Assembly (NCBI GenBank): GCA_034359265.1
Contig: CP136896.1
Location: 68,087,501-68,151,500 of the forward strand
Direction: 5' to 3'
Length of the DNA stretch: 64,000 bases
Source: Canna indica
Taxonomy: Eukaryota; Streptophyta; Magnoliopsida; Zingiberales; Cannaceae
Below the pieces are notes generated by a model that did no database searches, was not told the DNA's origin, and worked only from the letters and a program-made list of their open reading frames with translations. The translations under genes and the position numbers were made by a program. Shown here piece by piece: positions 36,308 through 47,840 of the stretch (the stretch's first letter is position 1; each line of letters begins with the position of its first letter).

Positions 36308-37489
36308 GTTAGGAGGATTATTAGGCTGATTTTTAGGAGTATATAACAAAACTCTAAAGAAAAAGACGAAGGAGAAGGAAGTAAGAATCAGGTAGTGTGT
36401 TGATGGAGTCAAATATATTATGATTTTTTTAAAAGATATTTTCATAAATTATCATATTTTAGTATTTTTTTATAAATTTATATTATATTAATTCTAAAAA
36501 TATTATTTTATTATTTAAGATTGATATTTTTTCATTTCGTTACGTATCGTATCACGTTTCTCGTTTCCGTTTCCTTAGTCCATAAATTCTTGCCAACAAT
36601 TCAAACATTTAGCATTAATTTTAGGATTCACTAAAGAAAAAGAACAAATAGAAGCGGGCAACGCCGCACTATATATAGAGAGAGGGTCTAACAGCAGAAA
36701 AACATGTATTTCAAGGATGATAAATAAAGGCCGATGGCACCAATGCACCACCGGCTCTCCCTCAGCTATCATCCTCGTCCTCATAATGTAGTCTTGAACC
36801 GCCTCTACGTTGGCGGAGGCGATGACGCTGGTCTCATACCATCCTTACCTAATATTGGAGCCACAAATGTCCTCTAGAAGGACATAAGTCGTTCTATTGA
36901 CTCTCGTGGTTCAAGCTTGTACCGGAGATCATTGAATATTGTTGTGGAGCTCGAGGCCACCACAAAGACGTTTGAGATCATTGAGAATCGTTATGACTCA
37001 AAGCTGCTGAATGAAGCGCTATGGATATTTGAGAGTTGTGTAGATCAATGAGCGCAAAGCATATAAAGCTTGATATTTTGTAATTTTTTATTGATTCTCT
37101 TTATTTATGTATACCATTTAATAATTATACACGAAATAGTTTTTATTGTATCAGATAAATTTCTTCCTATGTAATTACAGCTTCTTATAATTTCTCAATA
37201 AACAAAAAAAAAGAATAATGGAAATTAATCATTAGAAAAACAGCCAATCCACAAGAATTGTACCAGCTAAATAGAAATACAGCAATTTTCTTGGGAAAGT
37301 AGCAATTTGGAAATTAAATTAAAAGGACCTGATCTGATAAATTTCTAAAAGTTGTATTTTTATGATAAATCTCTCTCAAAAAAAAAAGAGAGAAAAAGAA
37401 AAGGAAATGAAAATGGGTATGGGTATGGATATGAGAGAGTACCAATAATAGGAAATAAAATATATAATAAAATTTATTTTTATATAAAA
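36308..37489. other. Intergenic DNA
   Basis: No convincing gene. A moderately GC-rich piece (36640-37050) has broken frames on both strands and may be a degraded gene scrap. Confidence 0.35.
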
Positions 37490-37639
37490 TCAAAATAGAA
37501 ATTTCTCAAAACCGAATTCTGAGAGAGGAAAATTCCCGGATCAAAACTTTGGGGGTCACAATTTTTAAAATCAAAATCTAGTGAATTTGATACTCATTTT
37601 ATCCCTGGGCCAAAATCTCTAACCAAACTTTGGTTAAAA

Positions 37640-37684
<45 letters not shown>

Positions 37685-38535
37685 TAATACAACTTAGGTG
37701 TTAGAGTTCAAAAAATATATTTTCAAACTTTTTAATTCATTGGAGATTTTTGCACAAAGTTTATAAAACTAATTTTAAATTGAAAATTATGAAATATTTG
37801 GATGAAAAATATTTTTTGAACCACAACACATCTTTTGTATTTTAAAAAAGATATTTCATTAATTAAAATTATATTTTTTTAATTATAAAATTATTATAGA
37901 CTTTGGGCAAAAATCTCTAATACATTAGAGACTTTCGCCCAAAGTCTACAAAATTAAATTTAAAATAAAAATATTAAAGTATTTTTTATCCAAAATATTT
38001 TGATAAACTCTAGCACATCTTTTATATCACATATATATTTTTTGTGAATTAATTTTTTTATATAATTAAAAAATTATTATAAACAAAAATCTCTAACTCA
38101 TTAGAGACTTTTGTGCAAAGTCTTTAATAACTTCATAATTTAAAAAAATATTTGAATTCATGAAATAATTTTCTAATGATACGAAAGATGTACTATGATC
38201 CAAAAAAATATTTGCATCAAAATATTTCATAACTTTTAATTTAAATTTATAGACTTTGTGCAAAAGTCTTTAATGAATTAGAGAGTTTGAAAATATATTT
38301 TTTATACTCTAATATCTCATTTTTATCATAAAAAATATTTTATAAATTTAAATTATTTTTTATATATTTATATATATATATATATTTAAATTTTTGACCA
38401 AAGGAAGAGACTTTGATCAGGGGCAAAATGGGTATCCAATCAACTAGGTTTCGTTTTAAAAATTTTGATCATCAAAATTCGGATCTGGGAATTTCCAACT
38501 CCAAAAGTCTGATTTTGGGAAAATGCTAAAATCAA
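37490..38535. mobile_element. Palindromic AT-rich element with inner inverted sub-repeats
   Basis: About 150 bases at each end are inverted copies: the left CCCGGATCAAAACTTTG / CAAAATCTAGTGAATTTG region matches the right CCTAGTTGATTGG / CCCAGATCCGAATTTTG region in reverse complement. Within it TAGAGACTTTNGNNCAAAGTCT motifs occur at least four times in alternating orientation, including a palindrome of about 50 bases at 37897-37948. It also contains a TA microsatellite. No open frame. Confidence 0.65.
37643..37684. repeat. (TA)n microsatellite
   Basis: About 40 bases of uninterrupted TA. Confidence 0.95.
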
Positions 38536-39175
38536 AATGATTTTATTTTAAATATTTTTAATTAAATATTTTTCATCTTAAAATATCTAATATTTTTAAT
38601 TTAGGAGAAGGTACTGATTTGTCTCTAATATTTGATAAGAGGAGCTTATTTGTCATCAATATTTTGTTTGGCTCAAAATTACCTAAAAAGTTTTTAAAAT
38701 CGAACTATAATATTTTTCACTTGAAACGACGTTAGTATTGTGTTAATAATGCTGATGTGATAATTTTTTTTATTTTATATTTATGCATGATTGTGGTATC
38801 AATATTACGTCAGCAGTATACAAGTACACATGAAAATAAAAAGAATATTTTTCACTAATCATATTATTAATTTATCTCTAACGTTTGACAAGAGCTTATT
38901 TGCCCTTCAAATACGGATATTCACGGATCGGGTCATTTTGTAAGTACTAATAAGATTTAGACGAATCGGCAGATATTTTGTCATTTGGTAAGTACGATAA
39001 CATTTCTTTATGTACACATTTTATTACCCGCCAATCAGATGCTAAAGAACTGTGGAGTATGATCACTTTACTAGATAAGCTACCGCGTATGGATAAGAGC
39101 TCTTGGTTACACAATAATAAGCGGTAAAAGAGCAAAGCAAAAAAGCCGCATCCCCGCGCCGTTCTCCCTCCAACG
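38536..39175. other. CGL160 upstream region with a repeat scrap
   Basis: The stretch 38590-38930 is AT-rich, with two similar phrases (TTTGTCTCTAATATTTGA near 38618 and TTATCTCTAACGTTTGA near 38875), typical of a worn repeat. The following 250 bases must hold the CGL160 promoter; no definite TATA box was identified. Confidence 0.45.
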
Positions 39176-42100
39176 ATGGCCGTCCTAAATGCCGTCTCCG
39201 TCGCTGCGTACCGCTCCTCTATCCGGTCAGTGGAGAATTCGGCCGCCGAAGAACCGTCACCCTCCCTCCCAACCCGCGTCCTTATCCCCAACAAGAAGCC
39301 GCTCAAGTGGTCGACTGGCGTAGCCCCTGGCGAGTACGGCGGTCCCCCGACCACCACCAAGCTCAGGAAATACTGGGGCGGAAACGAAGAGGATCCCGTT
39401 ACTGCGACTGACGACTTCATATGGAACAAGGAGTTCCTTGGCCGTATGCAGCGGCTTCTCGACAAAGACCAAGCAGCCGCCAATCCCATTTACTCGCTGG
39501 TATTTATCCTCTGCGATAAAAAAATATGATTTTCGGTGAGGTTAATATAGTTCAAGTTTCTAAAACTACTGTTTCTGTAACACAGAAAAAGCAGGATTCA
39601 GGTTTCTTAAGTCTCAATCGAGCTCTGAATCTGGACAGGTCCTTTCGACATTTTCCGGTCTTCTGTTTTATTTCTGATAGAAAGTTCATCCTTTTCGCGA
39701 TGTATGTATTAAATTTATAACAAATAAGACATTTCTAATTTCCCAGCATAGATATTGATCTGAGTAAAGAACTGCGCCCGCCATTGAAGCCGGTGTTGGA
39801 ACAGCAGGTAGAGGCCGCAAGGGATGGCCTTCATTCCACAATAGTAAGTTGTCTGGAATAAAAGATGTTAATGTAGGCACTATAATTGTAAGAATGGCGT
39901 TTAATTCTTTTTCTCTTGTTTCTGGTTCGACTAATTGAAAGATTGAACTAAATCTGTCTTTTATTAAAGAGTGCAAATAGTGCTGCATCTCCGCGATGGA
40001 GGTTTGCCCCAACACGAAGGGAGCAAACAAAGTGGGATAGAGCAAGCAAAGCGGCCACCGGTGGCAGTGTAAGGCATCATATATTTGATCTTTATTCGTG
40101 GAGCCATTTGGAATGTTCAGTTTGGAATAAACAATGGACATTTGGAAGATGAACACATTTTACTATTCCTGTAATTCTTGTCACTCGTTACAATTTCACT
40201 TGTATGAGCTGGTCATATAAGTTATTTATTCAGGTTGTTCGTAGCATTACCTCAAATTTCTTTTCTTGATAACCTTATATTTGATATTGGGATCACTCGG
40301 TTTCTACTCCAGAATTGTAGATCAGTGAAGTAAAATTTGTAGTGGATAAATTGCATTTCTTTTATAATCCATACTTGTTACCAATATCCAAATGATTCCT
40401 TCAAGAACTTGTTACTTCTTTTTTTTGAAAAGAGGAACTTGCGAATTGTTGTAGGATGTTATTTTACGGGAATCAAAGAGGACTCGTGGCGATCCAAAGG
40501 TATTGGCTGCCCAATCTCAGGAGCAGTACATTAAGGTACTCTCTTCAGTTAAGCTACAGAAAGCAAAACAAGAAGATTTTTATGAGTTGTTATCTCAATA
40601 TTTTGTTATTCTTTCTGTCTTCGTAGTTGAAACAAAAGCTACAAATCCTCACTGTCAGTATCGGTGGCATTGGTGTTGTTTCTGCATATTTCTCCTACTC
40701 TCCTGAAATCGCAGTGAGGTAATTGTATCCCATGTGATATATGACTCCTGTTGTAGTATTTATGGTATAGAGTTCTGTTAGTTGTATTTGGAGGGGTTTC
40801 AGTTTCCTTCACTTCCATACCAAAATATAGATGATTAGTTCTGCTCATGTTTCTTTCCTTTTGGGCTTCCATTTATTTTTCAGCTGATCATATCAATGTA
40901 ACTTCAAGTGCATTTATATGCCAATTATCCTGTGTTATTTTATTAATTAATCATCCTGAATAGAACTGCTTATGTAATTTTGATGTACAATTCTGAAGTC
41001 TCCTTGGATACTCATGAAATCCCCTTTAACAATAGATGTAAACATATTTTTTTTTACATCAATAGATGTAATCCTTGATGTAGCATAAATCTCATTATGT
41101 AACAATTACCACAATAGATGTACACATTTTTTTTTACATCAATAGATGTAATCCTTGATGTAACATAAATCTCATTATGTAACAATTACCTATTCATGCA
41201 CCTTATATCTCTCAATCACTCATTCTGCAATGCTCCTGTCAGATTGAATAGTCGAAATTACCTTTGTCCTCAAATGTTATCTTGAGTTGCATTCACCTTA
41301 ATAGTGAATACACTTTTTGGAGCATCAATGCACATGGTTTTGGGCTTGGGTTTTGACTAACATGGTCAGAGTAATAGACACTTGTGTCTGTATGTGTGTT
41401 AGGACCTACCATATTGTCACAGGCCAATTGTTTTGTACGGAAGAACCTGTGCGGCACCCTTGCATCCCGTGCAAGGGATAAGCCTATCATCCTGAATCCG
41501 TCCCGAACTGGGCTTCCCGACTTAACATCGCGGGGCATGCGTTGGTCCACGTGCCAACCTCGCGCTCCATATCCACGCCCCCAAAAGACCATGTTGGCTG
41601 AATGGTATCGAAGGCGTAAAGTAAAACAACAATTACAAGACTATGGACATAAGAAAACATAAAATTGGGTGTAGGACGAGCTCCGCAATTGTCTTAGGCG
41701 AAGATCGACTGGTCGCACGCCCATATGGGCCGCTCGTTCATCTCCACCCAAGGCAACCGCTTTGTTTGCCAACGCTCTCCTACATTATACATGAGACCCC
41801 TAACCCCCAAGTGCCACCCCAATGTTCCCAAAAGCACGAGGAGTCTGACAAAATCGTGGTTATGCGAGATGGTGATTTTCCATGGCCACGGCCATGACGA
41901 ATGCAGAAAACTGCTCCGCTTAGCCATAACGCACGCACCAAGCATCGAATGACCTCGAAATGCATCCAACTTGTACCGTGGGACCTTGGGGATCGCACAA
42001 AGGATTTTACAAGTACGAACTACGATAAAAGCTAAAATTATATGGACGCAAAAACATATTTACAAACATGTAGGGAACATTCCGTCATGATTCGTCGTTG

Positions 42101-44100
42101 TTCGGGCAAATCGAAAAGTCCCTAACAATATGGTGGCAACCTCTCTCTGGGATGAGGAATATGCTTTGAGCATAGAATATGATTTTCTTTCCTGTCTTGC
42201 ATCTAATTTAAATAACATTTTGTTAATAATTATCAGATTGCTCATATTACTTTATTAATTGGTTAGAGGGGTGGAGAGAGAGAGAGAGAAGGGGGGGGGG
42301 GGCAATTGCCCTCTTCTCTCTAAGAATTCTTCCATATTATTAGTTTTTATTTTTTAAAACAATTCAAATTTACTAAGTTACTAAACCCAATCCATAATTT
42401 TCATTTCTCATTCATTTCCTCTCTTCCAATATTACTTGAGTTGCCCCATCCTTGTTCTCACATGAAATACATTGTTATCCTCGCACGTTGGCCCTACCCA
42501 CACGCGATTATGACCATTCCCATGCATGACCACAACCCTACGCCTTGGCCCTGCGAGCAGTGCTAATCGAGAAATGTAGCCCGCCAACCCCGTCACACAT
42601 TTGTTATGAAAAATACTTTCAATGCAACACACAATAAGACTATTATGCAATGTTATCAACGCATAAAAATTCCTCCAGGAGAATTATATCTTTTTAAAGT
42701 TTAAAACATTAAATTATGTATTATTCTTATGAATTATATATGAATAATATTTATTTGACTTTTATATATAGTATAATAAATTGACTTTTGAAAGAAAATA
42801 TGTTTATTTTGTTGATTATATTGTTCATCTTATGTCGATTTTGAGTCTGCCCCCCCCCACCCACCCACCCACCTTACATCTTGTTTCTTTTATAGCTTTA
42901 CTCTCCTAAAGAAACTTTTGCATGATGATGAATTTAATAGAAAACTGTTTTCCCCCTTTCTTCAGCTTTGGAGCAGGGCTGCTTGGTTCTTTGGTGTACA
43001 TACACATGCTAGGCAATACTGTGGATTCAATGGCAAATGGCTCAAAAGGGTTCGCTAAGTATGCGTTGCTTCCATTTTAATTAATCAGTACCATTATTCA
43101 TACTCGAACTAATTAAGCTGTATATGTTATATACATCATTGTAGACTTAATATTATTCAGCCGTTCAAGTGTTCAACAAAATTTTATTTATATGCTTTTA
43201 CAATGTCGCTAAGAGAGACGTGTCTGCAGGGGAGCTGCTGGACAACCAAGGGTGTTGGTTCCTGTTGTACTAGTAATGATGTACAATAGGTGGAATGAGT
43301 AAGTCTATTATACTTGAAAGCATCACTTATCTTCTCTAAATATTTTCAGTAACTAAGGACTTCACATGTTTTCCATCCACAAGGATCAATTAAATCACAT
43401 TGTTTCAATCGGTTAATTACCAAGGAGTTCCTAAACTGTACCTCTTGTTTCACGTTGGTCCTAATTTCTTTTATATTTCAACAAGTCCTTAAAGTCTCAT
43501 TTTTTTTTCAATTAAATCCCTCCATTAGCTAGCTTTTGTCCAAGACAATTAACAACGGAATAATTAGTTACAATAAGCATACCAATCAGCAATAACTTAA
43601 GTCACAGTTAGTCCCTCTAACTTTGCTACCCCATCGTCAATAAGAATAATAACAGAAAAACCATTTTCAAGAGGTTCTAAAGGTTTTAATATCTGGATTT
43701 CGGGCTGACTCACAAGCAATATTTTAGATCGCATATTATGATTTTCTATTATGTCTCCAGAAACATCATCTCATCTAAGAAGCTAGCATTTATATAGGAT
43801 ATACATTTGGAGGGGACTTGATTGAAACAAATTGTGAGTATAGGCTATTGCTTGAAATAAAGAAATATTAGTCCGCAAGACAAAGTAAAGGAATAGTTAA
43901 TGATCAACTAGGTATTAACCTTTTAAATTGCAATTATTCTGATTCCTCCATTGCAAAGCAGGATATTAGTTCCAAATTTTGGCTTCATGCACTTGGAGCT
44001 GATACCTATGCTGCTTGGGTTTTTTACCTACAAGGTTGCCACTTTTGCCCAAGCTATTGAGGAAGCACTCAGTGTAGATGAAAGGAGGACCTCATTATGA
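39176..44100 (+). CDS. CGL160: CGL160, chloroplast ATP-synthase assembly factor (nine exons)
   Basis: Nine exons with GT-AG borders join without a break to 348 aa: 39176-39499, 39586-39638, 39747-39843, 39970-40068, 40455-40535, 40627-40718, 42966-43058, 43230-43298 and 43962-44100. The N-terminus is probably a chloroplast transit peptide, followed by WSTGVAPGEYGGPPTTTKL and KYWGG, diagnostic of the family. The middle has APTRREQTKWDRASKAATGGS. The C-terminal half is Atp1/UncI-like with four membrane segments (near LTVSIGGIGVVSAYFSY, FGAGLLGSLVYIHML, RVLVPVVLVMMYNRW and LIPMLLGFFTYKVATF). In Arabidopsis the homologue sits in thylakoids and aids assembly of the CFo c-ring with CF1. Intron 6 is enlarged to 2.25 kb by a candidate solo LTR and repeats. 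The gene appears intact. Confidence 0.96.
41031..41190. repeat. Tandem duplication in CGL160 intron 6
   Basis: A unit of about 80 bases (ATAGATGTA..., with a T run, then TAATCCTTGATGTA) occurs twice in a row with few differences. Confidence 0.85.
41397..42127. mobile_element. Candidate solo LTR in CGL160 intron 6
   Basis: 731 bases begin TGTTAGGACC and end GTCCCTAACA, a clean TG...CA inverted end typical of LTRs. Flanking pentamers ATGTG and ATATG differ by one base. It is GC-richer than the intron around it and has no internal domain. A solo LTR left by LTR-LTR recombination is the simplest reading. Confidence 0.7.
42268..42303. repeat. (GA)n plus poly-G tract
   Basis: GA repeats followed by about 12 G; a C run with CCCA repeats lies about 550 bases downstream (42849-42873). 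Both are in CGL160 intron 6. Confidence 0.85.
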
Positions 44101-45041
44101 ATATTATCTTGTTTGTATCAAACGATTTAGCATTGTAATTATCTGATTCCAGCAGCAACTCATGTAGTACTCTTGTAGATAAAGGCCATGCCTAGATGTT
44201 GCAGTAGCTGACACTTCATGTTGTCATATCTGTGGCCTGTGGGCATTTATTTGATGGTATATAAAAGCCGATGCAGCAATAGCATGTTGTCATTTTGTGC
44301 ACGTTTAAGATACTTGGCATGCGGCAATAGCATCTTTGGAAGTTTCTTTTGCATCCTGCAGCAAGTAGAGTCCCAATAGAACTCTAATTTGAGGTCCCTT
44401 TGCATCTGAAAAATCGAAGGGATAAGTATGCCACCAACTAAAAATGGCCAATATCAATCAAGTCTCTGCATGTATTTGAGTTTGTTCTTTCTTTTTCCTT
44501 TTTTTTCCTGTATATTTTATAATTCATATATCTGATATTAATGGTGGTGAATGAAGATAAGGATGGACAGTGAAAGAAAAATTGAACTTTCCATTGAGGT
44601 GTGATATAAATTTTACATCATATAACCTACACTTTGCTCAGATAGGAGGTCATTGGGGACTGCTTTTATCAAAGGTCATTGGGGACTACTTTGCTCAGAT
44701 ATGACACTTTGCTGATGGTCATATGATCATTTACTTAGGTGGTTGCTGGAAAACATGCATACCATCCTCATGGTCATGACCATCTGATGATGTTCAAAGC
44801 AGGCAGGCATGTCTTTTCTTTGTTCCCTTTGTTCAAAATGTGGTCCTTATAAGTTTGCTTAGGAGTCGTGCCTAACCACCTGACTGGTACAAATTGTTTG
44901 ATTATATGTGATCAAGAACTAAAGTTCGATTATATGTGTGCATTTTAATTTGCCTGTATATTGGCTTCATTATAAGAAATGCAAATTAAAACATGTTCAA
45001 TGCAATGGACATGAGCACATGGAGTCACTTACTTTGTAGAC
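44101..45041. other. CGL160 3' flank
   Basis: Probable 3' untranslated region in the first 200-400 bases. A small tandem GGTCATTGGGGACT repeat lies at about 44648-44690. No other gene seen. Confidence 0.45.
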
Positions 45042-45059
45042 AATTAGCTGGAGAAGCTT

Positions 45060-45731
45060 TTTTTTTGGAAGAAGAATCATGCATTCCATTCAAGAGTGTT
45101 GAAAGAGGTACAAGAAAATGGGGGAAGAGTAAGGACAAGTCTTTAAGAAAAACAAGTTATAGGTCAACTAGAGCAAAAAAACATAAAAATTAGCCACCGA
45201 AGTAGCTAGGATTTGAGAAGAAAAAGATTTGCTTTTGAAAGCTCGCGAGTTTCTCTCAAACCACACAAATCAATTCCAGATGAGAATTAATCGCGTCCGT
45301 GTGCTCGCAGCCTTGCTGGGACTTCTCGCCACGAAGTTCCACGGAGAAGCAGATAAGGGAAAAAAAGACTCGCTCACCAAAGATAAATAGACCTTCCACT
45401 CGGACTTGCTGAAAGGGCAAGAACTGAAAAAATGTGCATGTGACTCTTGTCCAATATTACAAAGCATGCACGAAGTGTCGGAAGTGATACCCCAACGAGC
45501 TAAATGGTCACGGGTTAGCAATCTCCTTCTCAAGCGGAGTCATCCAAAGATAGAAATTTTAGGAAGAAGCTTGATTTCCGAAAGAAAACGATGGTACATG
45601 TTTGTAATTCCACGATAAGTCAGTAATAGGTAGAGGCTTTTAGCGGAGAATAAATCCTTTTTCGACCACTTCCATTGAATAAAATCTTGCCTAAAGGAAT
45701 ACTGAACAGTTTCAAGATCACTAGCGAAGAG
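45060..45731 (-). pseudogene. 5'-truncated LINE, second copy, 18-bp target duplication
   Basis: The sequence is about 90 percent similar by eye to 31128-31810 and encodes the same zf-RVT end on minus (RRRLLTRDHLARWGI, CMLCNIGQESHAHFFSSCPF). The poly(A) on minus is at about 45059-45067. AATTAGCTGGAGAAGCTT (45042-45059) and AATTAGCCGGAGAAGCTT (45732-45749) flank it, a textbook LINE target duplication with one mismatch. Confidence 0.95.
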
Positions 45732-45749
45732 AATTAGCCGGAGAAGCTT

Positions 45750-46515
45750 AAACAAGTTCTTTTCTAAATCATAACAAGTACACCTCCGAGCACGTGAGAA
45801 AGCCAGGCAGCTCATCTCAGTCTTTCTTTGACCAATTACTTCAAAAAAAGAGAGAGGTATATTAGAACCAAGTAATGCTCGTAAAGGCTAACGAGTTATT
45901 AAACATAGGGCTGCTTCACTACAAATTGAACTCACCCTGAGAATATTTCAGTCACATCCAACAGTCAACAAAACATTTCAACAACATTGCTTTTTAGCCA
46001 AACACAAGTCTACTTTTTCAGCTCTTAATTGATTTAAATGAAATGATGCTTTTAGTCACTTAGCAAACCTGAAGAATCACAAATAGATAAGAATGTGACG
46101 TATAATAGCTAAACACTATAATTTTCATCGAGATTGTGTGAAATTGCACAAACACATTCAAGAAATTATTTAGGGGCATATAATTTAACTCTCTTGCTCG
46201 ATACAGGAAGAAATAATATTGGAAGGTTCTTAGAAAAATGTAATTTGTTGGTCTGAGCCTGTACAAATAATATTGGGAACAACAAAAGAATATTTCTTAA
46301 TTGCAACAAGCAACTCAATTATCCGTCTTCCCAGCAAATGAAACAATTTCCCTACGCTTACTTGCTAAGTTAAACTAATACCGCATACACAAGATATAAT
46401 TTCCCTGTGCGAGCCGCACACCATGACCCGAGAAGTACATCTGATAAAAAGTCAACGAAGACCTCCGCCGATACATCGTCGTGTCCCCGGTCAACCCTCG
46501 CCTCTGCCACCGGCC
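45750..46515. other. Dof 3' flank
   Basis: No gene recognised. It probably contains the Dof 3' untranslated region next to 46516. Confidence 0.45.
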
Positions 46516-46959
46516 TCAGGAGCCACCGCTCGGCCGCCGACCGTCTAAGAACTCAAGCGATGGGTACTCGAGCACGCTGGTGGCCTGGATGCCTCCGGCG
46601 CCATCGGCTGTGGCGGCGGCGGCTCCCCCGCTCCGGGCGGGACGGCCTCTCCGGCGTCCGGCACCGACGGGAACGTTGCGGAGAGTGCCGCCTGCGGTCC
46701 AGTAGCGGTGGCAGGCCTTGCAGAAGTGCCGCGGCTGGTTGACGTTGTAGTTGTTGAAGTAGCAGAACTTGGTCTCCGTGCTATTGCACCTGGGGCAGGG
46801 CAGCGCCGGCGCCACCCTGGCCTCCTCTTCCGCCGCGGCCACCTGCTCTGACGCCGGCCTGTGCGCCGTGTCGTCTTTCTCCTTCGCTTGTCTGTCTCCC
46901 CTCTGGATCACCGTCCCAAAAAGTTTGAAACTCGTTGCTTCCTCCTCCGCTTCTGTCAT
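46516..46959 (-). CDS. Short cycling-Dof-like zinc-finger transcription factor
   Basis: Single exon, 147 aa. The Dof finger spans about residues 53-105 with the exact CX2CX21CX2C spacing starting at Cys55 ([20 protein letters not shown]; then [20 protein letters not shown]). Dof proteins bind AAAG sites in DNA. The N-terminal FKLFGTVI motif near residue 11 and the [18 protein letters not shown] version of the finger point to the CDF/COG1 subgroup, which acts in light, clock and flowering control. Full CDFs are much longer, and this protein resembles the short COG1-type but stops soon after the finger. A 3' truncation is possible. The exon is strongly GC-rich. Confidence 0.92.
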   Translation of the reverse strand: MTEAEEEATSFKLFGTVIQRGDRQAKEKDDTAHRPASEQVAAAEEEARVAPALPCPRCNSTETKFCYFNNYNVNQPRHFCKACHRYWTAGGTLRNVPVGAGRRRGRPARSGGAAAATADGAGGIQATSVLEYPSLEFLDGRRPSGGS

Positions 46960-46962
46960 CTT

Positions 46963-47050
46963 GAGAGAGAGAGAGAGATGGATATGATGTGTTTGTTAAA
47001 ATGTCAAGCTGAGAGGGATGCGAGGAGAGAAGAGGAGGCAGATATATAAG
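46963..47050 (-). promoter_or_regulatory. Dof core promoter and leader
   Basis: On minus, CTTATATATC at about 47041-47050 is a good TATA box about 85 bases upstream of the ATG. A CT-repeat tract (46963-46978) lies in the leader, as is common in plant 5' untranslated regions. Confidence 0.6.
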
Positions 47051-47221
47051 GGAGGGAGCAGGCAACAAGGTGAGGGGTGAGAGGTTTTTGTTGATTGATG
47101 GCTACCTGCCTCTCTCGCCTCACACAGATGGAAACAGATTCATTTAAGCTTTTGGCCTAAGAAATTAAGCAGAAAAGATCAAGACAAAAAAAAGGGTTAA
47201 CTTGTTTGACAATATATGAAA

Positions 47222-47840
47222 ACTTTGTTTTATAATTGTCAATTTCCTGGAAGAAACTTCTATTTATGTTCGGCAATTTACTTTAAGCACTTACCTTAAA
47301 TCATAATATAGATCTAAAAAATTTCCGGATTCATAACAAAGATTCGGAAATTTTTATATCCATAATTTTTTTCTCAAAATTCTCTAATATACCCTCGAGT
47401 TCAGTCTGATATTTAGTTCTAGACTTTTGTAAAAATCGGGAACTTACTAATTTCACACTCTTAACAAAGTCTAGAATCTAGTATATTCTCAAAAAAATTT
47501 AGATGTTATTAATAATATGCGAAATAAATTCATTAAAAATAAAGTATATATCATAATCATCGTTATAATTATAAAAAAAATGATGAATTTATCTTACTTA
47601 TTTCAATTCCATATTTTTGAAAAAAATCTAGAACCGAGTACAAGATCGAACTCGAAAGTATTTTGGGGATTTTAAAAAACAAATTATGAATCTGAAAATT
47701 TTCAAAAAATTTCAAATCCTTATTATGGATTTGGGAATTTCCAAATCTTTATTATGAATCCGAAAATTTTTAAATTCTTATTATGGATCGGAATTTTTTA
47801 TTTATTCATGTTATGATTTTAAAAAATTGCTCCAACTTTT
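47222..47840. mobile_element. AT-rich inverted-repeat element
   Basis: Arms at about 47295-47430 and 47620-47825 are inverted copies, sharing AAATTTCCGGATTCATAA-like phrases and TCGAGTTC followed by TCTAGA. The right arm carries extra copies of a TTATTATGGATTTGGAA unit. No coding capacity and no clear target duplication. Confidence 0.55.

Noticed and set aside
39257..39489. Minus frames opposite CGL160 exon 1
   Set aside because: Antisense shadows; the plus strand encodes a conserved protein.
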